Shown here: piece after piece, positions 17,997 to 25,720 of the stretch | Layout: each line of letters starts with the position of its first letter | Numbering within the stretch: position 1 is the stretch's first letter | DNA from: Bacteroidales bacterium | GTDB lineage: Bacteria; Bacteroidota; Bacteroidia; Bacteroidales; Marinilabiliaceae | Length of the DNA: 64,000 bases | NCBI GenBank assembly: GCA_015061285.1 | Contig: SUWW01000002.1 | Location: 240,176 to 304,175 of the forward strand | Reading direction: 5' to 3' | Notes under the pieces: generated by a model | Seen by the model: the letters and a program-made list of their open reading frames with translations, nothing else | The model's database searches: none | What the model was told of the DNA's origin: nothing | Program-made: the position numbers and the translations under genes

Positions 17997-20900
17997 TTGA
18001 AACGCCTCACCAACATACTCCTCTTCCTCCTCCTGAGCATCACCGCCTTTGCTCAGCGAGCACCTATCACCGTAACTACTATACTGACGCCGCCTTACAC
18101 GACATCACTATCCACTATGGCGGAGAGCGGAAGCACGCGGTTGATGGTGAATCTGCTTGTCAACGATGTTACCATCACGGAGATACCCGTTAAACTCCAC
18201 ATTAAGATGGAGAGTGCGGGCATCACTATCGAGAGCATACCTACGCAGGCCGTGCGACCGATGTTCCTCGGTGGTGGCGAGGCACGTGTGCTCACAGGAG
18301 ACGACTTTGCAGAGTACCTAAGACTTGACAATCTTAACTTCAAAGGCTTCTCTAAAGAGGCATATATAAAAAACGGACAACTGCCCGCCGGATTGTGGAA
18401 ATTTTCGGTCAGCGTAAGGCATTTCTATACCAACAAAACCATCTCCAACATAGGCACGGTGACGGCTTGGATCACGAGCTACAAACCACCCGTTTTGACA
18501 ACGCCCAAGGAGGGCGAAATAGCGCCGAGCAACGCCGCATTGCCACTAACATTCAGTTGGCAAGCGAGCAAGCACACAGGCGGTACGGCAGCCATAATGT
18601 ACCGCTTCGAGATGTGGGAGAGGCGCATCGATGGCGTACCAGCACAAGCAGTGGCAGCAAGCGTTCCGCCTATTTATACTACCGAGACAGCCGGATTGAC
18701 AGCCACCGTACTTCCCGCCACACTCGCCCTTGAGCCTGGCATGAAATATTGCTGGCGCGTTACGGCCTACGACCCGTCGGGCATGGTGACAATTGAAAAC
18801 AAAGGCGAGTCGGAAGTTCGCACATTCCAATATCTCGAAAAATGTCCAGAGGTATGCGGCTTGACGGTAGATATTAAGGATGACACAGGGTACGCCTCGT
18901 GGGAGGAGAACCGCATGCATCTGGGTGGCTACAACTTCGAGTTCTACGACGACGAAGGCACATGCCACAAGACGCTGTGGGGCAGCTCGACCAAGACGGC
19001 TGGCATAGGCGGCGAATACGGCAAGACGTGGCACGTGAGGGTGCAAGGCCTCTGCCGAAGTGGTGTCGAAGGACCATGGAGCGACTGGGTGGACTTCAAA
19101 ATACCCGATGCGTTCAAGCCGTTGAAGGACGAGAACGGGAATACGTATGAGTGCGGACGAGAAGTCCCTGAGCGCGTGATAACCAACTTCGAGCTCATTG
19201 ACAACATACAAAAAGGCGACACGCTGGAAGACGAGCGCGGCACAACGAAATACATCGTTCATTCAGCAATAAAAAACGAAGACGGTAGCTTCCGCGGACT
19301 CTCGTACATGAAGTTGAGCTTCTGGGGCGTGAAGGTACTTGGCGAGTACAACAACATGAAGGTGAACACCGACGGCGTGATAATAGGCCGCTACGCGTGG
19401 AAATCCGTGAAATCCGACCTGCTTGTTGCCGACCCCGAAGCCATTGAGAAATGGGCTGACGAACTGGCGCTCGAGATGGCTGGCGCTACCTACAACAACA
19501 CCATCAAAGACACCATCGTCCTCAAATATTCCAAAGGCTATGTACGCTTCGAGACCATCCGCCGCGAGGGCGATAAGTATTTTGCCGTAACGAGCGATAA
19601 CAAAGACGTGGAAATCACCTCTATGATAAACGGCAAGACACGCGCTTTAGTACAAGATGGCGACGGCCACGAACTCGTCATCGATAAGGACGGTAACGTG
19701 ATGGGCGTGGAGGAGTATAAGAAGTGCGGGGGAAGTAAGGCGTTGCTGCGCGAGAATATCAAAGAGAAAGACTCGCAGGTGACGAAGAGTGGCAACGTAA
19801 AATTCTTCAGCGCTGGCGATTATCTGTTTGATACTTACGATAATTATTCAGGAAAGACTGGCTATGCCGAGCGTTTCCCGAGCATTGGCGAAGGCGATTA
19901 CCGTCCTGCATACGCCTGCGCAGAGAGCAACACTAAAATTGAGATTAAGGCAGAGCCGTACGCTAATATCACCTTCAAGAACGAGCGCGGTGTGCCTCTA
20001 ATCTGCAAGGGTGGTATTCTTGAAGTAACCGCCCGTGGCGACCGCGATACAACTTCTATCTATGCCTACGATGCCGAGAACCATATCGTTGGCAAGGTGA
20101 ACGTGCTGAGCTACGACAAGCAGACGCGTAAGATTTGCCTTGTGCCTATTGGCGACACCAAAGTCCCCGACGCAAGTGCTGTTAAGCAAGGGCTTGATGA
20201 AATTTTCGCCAAGTTGATGATGGATTTTGATGTTACCATAGGCGAGCCGATAACGATACAATATGCTAAGAATAACATATTTACGCACGGCGGCAGCGGC
20301 ATGATTGGCGTATATAACACCGACCAGAAGGCTGCCATTAGCAAGCTAAAAGAGCGCGGCATAGATAACGAAACGGTTTATCTCTTCCTCGCCGAGTGTA
20401 GCATCAACAACCAACTCGACGAAAACGACAAAATACAAGTTGTAAATGGCTACATGCCGCGCGGCTACCAGTTCGGATTTATCTACAATGAATTCAACAA
20501 CTACCGAACTGATGCCCACGAGATATGCCACGGCGCATTCCACCTGAAACACACTTTTGCCCAAGACGATTTCCTTGCCGCAGAGCGCACTACCGACAAC
20601 CTCATGGACTACAACGACGGCAAGACGCTCAACCATTGGCAATGGAAAGATATTCACCAACCTAAGAGCGTAAGGTTCAGGTGGTTGCAAGATGAAGAGG
20701 GGGCGGAAGCTTGGAGTGAAGGAACTCGATATAAATGCATTAGTACAGAATTAGCAACTAAGATAAAGAGCAAGTATCGCTATTTCTACTATCCAGACGG
20801 ATCTATTGTGGATATGAAAGATTACTTGCCATCGGGCTTCTATTTGTCGAACGATGTAGATGCGAAGACTTCGTATGGAACGGTGGCAACAATCAGAGAA

Positions 20901-22163
20901 GGAGACAAAGATTTGTATTACGTATTTGACCACGACACGCATCAAAACGAAGGATATGGCTACTCATTAGGTGGTAAGACAGTCTTGCTATATAATATTC
21001 CTCCAATAAGCAATCCTAATTTGGATGAATTGAACCCAGTGTATGTCTACATTGAAGGCAATAATATCAGAACTGTTGATTCTCATGGTGAGGAGATGAC
21101 GTATGATAACTCTGTTTGCGATTGCAATATGGCTAAATACAGAGAATTGACGCCTGATATGCTAATCTCTGAGGTTAATGAGCCGCTATCTAAAGCACCT
21201 CGAATGTTCTATGATCCAAAGACCAATGAGATCATTTTTGTAACGGAGGTCCACGACCTAAAGTGGTTCCGTGTTGCTGAAGATGGTCCTCAATATGATT
21301 TGGAATCTTTGAAGGCGCAAGGTGCTAAATGTCACTACTACACAGAAGCTGAACTTGCTAACACCCACTACAATCAGCTACGTACTGATGTTCAGACCGC
21401 AATGAACGAAGGTGGCAAGGTTGTAATGATTGGTCTTGCGGCTACAATTGCTGCACCGTATTTGATAGAATATGCAGCAGCATATGGGGAGCAAGCGTTG
21501 GTACAGTTAGCGAAGAAAGCAGGTGAAAAGGCCGTTCAAGAACTGATAAAGAAGGGTATCAATCAATTTATCAAGAAATGTGCAAAAGACGAAGTAAAGG
21601 ATGATGCTAAGGCATTCATTAGAGGCGCAGTTTCTCAATTCCTTATTTCTAGTATAATATGGGCGGTTGAAGAGACAGAGAATGGACATAAAGTAGGTGC
21701 GGATACCTATGCATCGCTTTTAGGGTTGAATGGAGATTCCGAAATATTGAATTCAAAATATGGAAACAAGACACGAGATTTTTGGATGAATGTATTGCAA
21801 GCTGGTCTGACAAGTTTTTTGGATAAGTTTTTAGATCGGTATTCTAAAACGCATTCAATTGCTATTGATAAATGTATTGTTACATATTTGGAAGATTTGG
21901 ATTATTCACGTATTATTTCTGCTTTTGGAGATGAATCAAAATCTATTGAATTCGCTTTTGAACGAGTTTTGTTAGAAGTTGCAGAAAAAGTATTGCCATC
22001 AGCTATTGATTGCGGATGGAAATATGCACAAGAAGAGATGGGTGTTTCAAAGTTGGATTCCCACGTAAAAGAATATATAGGCTCCGTTATCATAGATGTT
22101 ATAGGAAGAATCGGGACAAATGGAGTATATAGTCTTGAAAGATCGATAATTAACGACAAATGA
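17997..22163 (+). CDS. Large secreted multidomain protein with zinc-metallopeptidase domain and divergent C-terminal region
   Basis: This 1388-residue protein starts at TTG with a signal peptide (MKRLTNILLFLLLSITAFAQ). Residues ~20-370 look like fibronectin-III/Ig-type modules (an FSWQAS...YCWRVTAYDPSG repeat pattern). Residues ~380-780 are of unknown fold. Residues ~790-880 form a zinc-peptidase-like domain with HEICH (841-845), H849, H852 and a Met-turn-like NLMDY (~866). From ~900 the DNA turns AT-rich: 34 of 60 bases are G/C at 18901-18960 but only 17 of 60 at 21901-21960. Residues ~1125-1190 are helical and hydrophobic. The architecture recalls polymorphic toxins (conserved secreted trunk, protease, variable tip), and the next gene overlaps it by 4 bp. 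No toxin fold was recognised, so its role is open. Confidence 0.8.
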   Translation: MKRLTNILLFLLLSITAFAQRAPITVTTILTPPYTTSLSTMAESGSTRLMVNLLVNDVTITEIPVKLHIKMESAGITIESIPTQAVRPMFLGGGEARVLTGDDFAEYLRLDNLNFKGFSKEAYIKNGQLPAGLWKFSVSVRHFYTNKTISNIGTVTAWITSYKPPVLTTPKEGEIAPSNAALPLTFSWQASKHTGGTAAIMYRFEMWERRIDGVPAQAVAASVPPIYTTETAGLTATVLPATLALEPGMKYCWRVTAYDPSGMVTIENKGESEVRTFQYLEKCPEVCGLTVDIKDDTGYASWEENRMHLGGYNFEFYDDEGTCHKTLWGSSTKTAGIGGEYGKTWHVRVQGLCRSGVEGPWSDWVDFKIPDAFKPLKDENGNTYECGREVPERVITNFELIDNIQKGDTLEDERGTTKYIVHSAIKNEDGSFRGLSYMKLSFWGVKVLGEYNNMKVNTDGVIIGRYAWKSVKSDLLVADPEAIEKWADELALEMAGATYNNTIKDTIVLKYSKGYVRFETIRREGDKYFAVTSDNKDVEITSMINGKTRALVQDGDGHELVIDKDGNVMGVEEYKKCGGSKALLRENIKEKDSQVTKSGNVKFFSAGDYLFDTYDNYSGKTGYAERFPSIGEGDYRPAYACAESNTKIEIKAEPYANITFKNERGVPLICKGGILEVTARGDRDTTSIYAYDAENHIVGKVNVLSYDKQTRKICLVPIGDTKVPDASAVKQGLDEIFAKLMMDFDVTIGEPITIQYAKNNIFTHGGSGMIGVYNTDQKAAISKLKERGIDNETVYLFLAECSINNQLDENDKIQVVNGYMPRGYQFGFIYNEFNNYRTDAHEICHGAFHLKHTFAQDDFLAAERTTDNLMDYNDGKTLNHWQWKDIHQPKSVRFRWLQDEEGAEAWSEGTRYKCISTELATKIKSKYRYFYYPDGSIVDMKDYLPSGFYLSNDVDAKTSYGTVATIREGDKDLYYVFDHDTHQNEGYGYSLGGKTVLLYNIPPISNPNLDELNPVYVYIEGNNIRTVDSHGEEMTYDNSVCDCNMAKYRELTPDMLISEVNEPLSKAPRMFYDPKTNEIIFVTEVHDLKWFRVAEDGPQYDLESLKAQGAKCHYYTEAELANTHYNQLRTDVQTAMNEGGKVVMIGLAATIAAPYLIEYAAAYGEQALVQLAKKAGEKAVQELIKKGINQFIKKCAKDEVKDDAKAFIRGAVSQFLISSIIWAVEETENGHKVGADTYASLLGLNGDSEILNSKYGNKTRDFWMNVLQAGLTSFLDKFLDRYSKTHSIAIDKCIVTYLEDLDYSRIISAFGDESKSIEFAFERVLLEVAEKVLPSAIDCGWKYAQEEMGVSKLDSHVKEYIGSVIIDVIGRIGTNGVYSLERSIINDK

Positions 22164-23332
22164 CATCAAATACTAAATCAACAATAGCATTGTTAGTTGC
22201 AATATGCCTAACTCTATTAATGGCATTCTATTATACGCCATTTATGCTTTTGCGGTATTATAAATATGAATGGTGTGTACTCTTACGGATTGCTCTTCCC
22301 TCTGCATTCACAATAGTATGGATATATTATTGGCATAATAGAAAGTTCGGCAAGATAAAATTAATTATTCCAATTTTTGTAGCCATACACCAAATAGTAC
22401 TTCATAATATTCTAAGTGTTAATTATCGGCAATCTCTTGCTGATAATACATCATACTTGCTTAACATATCAATAAATGGCAGTGTTATAGAAGAATCAAG
22501 AGGTGTGCAGGTTCCCCAAACTCCTACATACAATGTACAAACAGGTAGACGCTACTATCTTCAAGGTGTGCATAGTTCGGGGAATTATACCCTAGTCAAA
22601 ATGTCATTAGATGATTTTATTATTTGCGTTGTCAATGATAATCCCTCGCCAGCCGAAATTCAAAAATACATGGAGCCCGTTCTTTTCATTGATGGTGTAG
22701 AACAGCCACGCCCCGAATACGATGACTTGAAACTATCGGACGAAGAACGCCGCGATTTACTAAGAGAGCATCATATAGAAGTCGCGCGCGTTGTAAAAAA
22801 GGAGCGCGATAAGTTCCTGCGCAATTTGGTGACATTGCAAGTAAACGATACTGTTCAAAAGACTGTCAATCTGATGTATAAAGACGAAGAAGATTATGAT
22901 GACATTTTCGATTCGCTAAATGAAGAGAGTTACGTGCTTGTGAAGGTATCTGATATAAATCCCAAGGTTATTGAGGTAACAAATTGGCAGCCAACGACTA
23001 AAGAAATTGATAAGTACAATGTGAAATCATATCTAATGTTAGCCACGGTTATATCGAAGAAATCTGTAGATGACAACAAACCAAGGAAGCATTCGATAAC
23101 CTACTATGCAAAACTCCGAATTAACGATAAGATGGAAACAAGTTTTATCAGAGTAAGGGGTATGTTTCAGAGCGATTATCAAGTATACGAATCTCTAAAA
23201 GTCGGAGACCCCGTCATGATAAAACTGACCGAAGGCAAAACAAAATCCGTCGATGTTCTCAACTGGCACCCAACGCCCGAACAAATAGAAAAATATAAAA
23301 CCCCAGTCAGACTGATAGAAAAGAATAGGTAA
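22160..23332 (+). CDS. Membrane protein with three 'NWxPTxxxIxKY' repeats, overlapping the secreted protein gene
   Basis: I do not recognise the family of this 390-residue protein. Three hydrophobic helices lie at the N terminus (about 8-33, 37-57, 67-86), then a soluble part. That part contains three copies of a unit of about 30 residues: 144-172 (NDNPSPAEIQKY), 258-286 (TNWQPTTKEIDKY) and 352-380 (LNWHPTPEQIEKY). Each unit is preceded by a short beta-rich stretch (TLVKMS, VLVKVS, VMIKLT). Its ATG overlaps the TGA of the preceding gene (ATGA), so translation is coupled. Low G+C matches the 3' end of that gene. An immunity or secretion-partner role is an inference from position only. Confidence 0.75.
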   Translation: MTSNTKSTIALLVAICLTLLMAFYYTPFMLLRYYKYEWCVLLRIALPSAFTIVWIYYWHNRKFGKIKLIIPIFVAIHQIVLHNILSVNYRQSLADNTSYLLNISINGSVIEESRGVQVPQTPTYNVQTGRRYYLQGVHSSGNYTLVKMSLDDFIICVVNDNPSPAEIQKYMEPVLFIDGVEQPRPEYDDLKLSDEERRDLLREHHIEVARVVKKERDKFLRNLVTLQVNDTVQKTVNLMYKDEEDYDDIFDSLNEESYVLVKVSDINPKVIEVTNWQPTTKEIDKYNVKSYLMLATVISKKSVDDNKPRKHSITYYAKLRINDKMETSFIRVRGMFQSDYQVYESLKVGDPVMIKLTEGKTKSVDVLNWHPTPEQIEKYKTPVRLIEKNR

Positions 23333-23462
23333 ATAAATGAACCCACTCTACAAAATACTATCAATCAGCATAATCAGTGTTATCTGTGCGAAAATGCAAC
23401 CTATTTTGCAGTGGCAAGAATAAATAGCTCAATGGTAAATAAGACAATTATCAATTAGGGCA

Positions 23463-23470
23463 TATCTTTG
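23463..23470 (+). promoter_or_regulatory. TAnnTTTG promoter element for the Fur-family gene
   Basis: TATCTTTG ends 20 bases before the ATG at 23491, giving a predicted leader of about 13-16 bases. It is a full match to the Bacteroidota -7 consensus. A -33 element is not obvious. Confidence 0.45.
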
Positions 23471-23490
23471 CGTGAAACAATAAATGGCTT

Positions 23491-23919
23491 ATGTCTCATC
23501 AAGAAATAGAACAAATTCTTGCCGAAGTTGGTATTCGCCCAACCTCTGTCCGATTGCTTGTCTATGAGGCAATAAGTAATATAAAACACACCTTTTCGCT
23601 TGCCGATTTAGAAGCCGCAAACATCAACCTCGAACATAGTAGCATATTTCGAACGCTCACGCTCTTCCACGAGCATCATCTCATTCACGAAGTCGACGAT
23701 GGCAGCGGTTCTACTAAATATTGCCTCTGTACTGGTCATGGCATTTGCCACGAAGGCGAGAGTCATTTGCATTTTTTCTGCACCAAGTGCCACACCACAT
23801 ACTGTCTGCGCGGCGATGAATTGCCGCATATCACCTTGCCCGACGGCTACACCATGTCGAGCATGAACTTCCTTGTAAAAGGCATCTGTCCTCAGTGTGG
23901 CAAGAATTCGGATTTGTGA
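23491..23919 (+). CDS. Fur-family metal-responsive transcriptional regulator
   Basis: This 142-residue protein has an N-terminal winged helix (about 1-80, TSVRLLVYEAI...HSSIFRTLTLFHEHHLIHEV). Its C-terminal dimerisation domain carries two CxxC structural zinc sites (FFCTKCHTTYC and GICPQCGKN) and His/Glu metal ligands (HEGESHLHFF). The next gene is an SO_0444-type Cu/Zn exporter, with a perfect palindrome between them, so a zinc-sensing (Zur-like) or copper/zinc role is more likely than iron. The gene has its own promoter element. The metal specificity is inferred from context. Confidence 0.88.
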   Translation: MSHQEIEQILAEVGIRPTSVRLLVYEAISNIKHTFSLADLEAANINLEHSSIFRTLTLFHEHHLIHEVDDGSGSTKYCLCTGHGICHEGESHLHFFCTKCHTTYCLRGDELPHITLPDGYTMSSMNFLVKGICPQCGKNSDL

Positions 23920-24266
23920 TTGTCCCTAACAGAAATCTTGTTAATTCTCAATCTTCCTATTGTCAATTACAGCATAAGCCCATCGTAAGCCTCGAGTAAG
24001 CCCCTCGCAAGCATTTCGTTGCATAAATGCCATATTGTGTACTTTGGGGCGTTATATCGCAACGCAAAGCATATAAGCCCATATTTTAGCGTGTTTCGAC
24101 GCTTTGTCGCGTGCTAATGCGTTTTATCACGCTTTTTGAATAGCACCTTTCGCCAAGCATTTACTATGTTTCGAATTCTATAGCATACTCACCATCAATT
24201 GCATTTTGCAACTTAGTTGCAACTTTTTCCGCGTAACTATGCAGTCAGAAATAAATAACCATTGTC
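23920..24266. other. Intergenic region between the Fur-family gene and the metal exporter
   Basis: This 347-base gap has no convincing coding frame. Its left part contains loosely repeated words around AAGCC and ACGCTTT. Its right end carries the 17-base palindrome at 24206-24222, 45 bases before the exporter start. No RNA gene was recognised. Confidence 0.5.
24206..24222. promoter_or_regulatory. Perfect palindrome TTGCAAC-TTA-GTTGCAA (candidate Fur/Zur-type operator)
   Basis: A 7-3-7 inverted repeat lies 45 bases upstream of the metal exporter and 287 bases downstream of the Fur-family gene. Fur-family dimers bind inverted repeats of this general size. Assignment to this regulator is inferred from position; the motif was not found before the regulator's own start. 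Confidence 0.5.
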
Positions 24267-25550
24267 ATGGAATACATAATTACACTTCTCAACCTAACAG
24301 GAGAAATGGCACCTTACCTATTGTTAGGCTTTTTGATAGCAGGACTGCTTCACACTTTTGTGCCGCAAAATCTTTATGCTCAGCATCTTGGTAAACCTAC
24401 CATGGGTTCGGTAATAAAAGCCGCGCTACTCGGCATACCATTGCCACTATGCTCATGTGGCGTAATGCCCACAACGGCTTCGCTTCGTAAAGATGGGGCA
24501 AGCAAAGGAGCCTGCGTTTCGTTCCTGACGGCCACTCCACAAACTGGCGTCGATAGCATTCTGGCTACTTGGTCGCTAATGGGCTTACCTATGGCCATAA
24601 TTCGCCCTATAGCAGCACTATTTACGGCTCTTTTTGGTGGTTGGCTTGTAAATAGATACGACAAAGACCTCTCTCAGCCCAACTATGAAAGTGCTGGCGA
24701 ATGTCATTGCCAAGAGCATAGCAACAGCAATAATACGCTATTCAACAAACTTTTGAACGCCTTTCGTTATGCATTCGTAGAGATGATGGCCGACATAGGC
24801 AAATGGCTCGTAATAGGTTTGCTTATAGCCTCGCTCATAACCGTGTTCGTGCCAAATAGTTGGTTTGCCATATTTGCAGGCAATCCATTGCTCAGCTACT
24901 TACTTGTGATGCTTATTGCCATACCTATGTATATATGTGCTACGGGCTCAATTCCTATTGCCGTATCGCTACTTATGAAAGGCATCACACCTGGCGCAGC
25001 ACTCATTATGCTTATGGCAGGACCAGCAACCAACATAGCTTCGCTACTTATTGTGTCGAAAATTCTTGGCAAACGCACCACCATTCTATACATAATATCT
25101 ATCGTTCTTGGTGCCCTCGGTTTTGCTGTAATTATCGACTACCTATTGCCATCGGCATGGTTTGCATTGCCACAAACCATTTCGGCTGACATCTGTTGCG
25201 CCGAAGAAGTGCTGACACCATTCCAGATAGTTTGTGAAGTCATCTTAGGAGCGATGCTCGTCTATGCGCTCATAATACATAGGCACACCCATCACCACCA
25301 TCACCACGAAGACGATGATTGCTGCTGCGAGTGTGAAGCAGAGAATAGACTGGTGTTCAGCGTGAAAGGTATGAATTGCAGCCATTGTGCAGCCAATACC
25401 AAGAAAGCCATTCAGTCGGTTCGTGGCGTCACCGATGTTGATGTCGATCTCGCTGGAGCAAAAGCTTATGTATCAGGTAGTGACATAAATACCGATGAAA
25501 TAATAAAAGCCGTAAGCGAACTTGGTTTTGAAATAGAGCAAAAGAGTTGA
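24267..25550 (+). CDS. SO_0444-family Cu/Zn efflux permease with C-terminal HMA domain
   Basis: This 427-residue permease (DUF318/ArsP-like) has about eight membrane helices. Its family signature CSCGVMPTT (62-70) lies in the first half, and the PMYICATGSIPIAVSLL and GPATNIASL motifs in the second. After a His-rich linker (HRHTHHHHHHEDDDCCCEC) comes a heavy-metal-associated domain with GMNCSHC near residue 369, which binds Cu or Zn. The family exports copper or zinc. The Fur-family gene upstream and the palindrome before this gene suggest metal-dependent repression. A terminator follows. Confidence 0.9.
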   Translation: MEYIITLLNLTGEMAPYLLLGFLIAGLLHTFVPQNLYAQHLGKPTMGSVIKAALLGIPLPLCSCGVMPTTASLRKDGASKGACVSFLTATPQTGVDSILATWSLMGLPMAIIRPIAALFTALFGGWLVNRYDKDLSQPNYESAGECHCQEHSNSNNTLFNKLLNAFRYAFVEMMADIGKWLVIGLLIASLITVFVPNSWFAIFAGNPLLSYLLVMLIAIPMYICATGSIPIAVSLLMKGITPGAALIMLMAGPATNIASLLIVSKILGKRTTILYIISIVLGALGFAVIIDYLLPSAWFALPQTISADICCAEEVLTPFQIVCEVILGAMLVYALIIHRHTHHHHHHEDDDCCCECEAENRLVFSVKGMNCSHCAANTKKAIQSVRGVTDVDVDLAGAKAYVSGSDINTDEIIKAVSELGFEIEQKS

Positions 25551-25573
25551 CACAAATTCGTTATATTTATGCA

Positions 25574-25602
25574 AGCCTCACCAAAAAAGTGGGGCTTTTT
25601 TT
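25574..25602 (+). terminator. Terminator after the metal exporter
   Basis: AGCCTCAC (25574-25581) pairs with GTGGGGCT (25589-25596), including one T-G wobble, and a T7 run follows. Confidence 0.8.
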
Positions 25603-25720
25603 ATACCCCTATTTTAGGACGAAACTAAAAAATAAGCTATTTTAGCACGGTTTTTTGAGATTTGAGTTGTCTTTCGACACCCTATCGACAAAATAAAAAT
25701 ATAAAGAAAAACAAGTCAAA

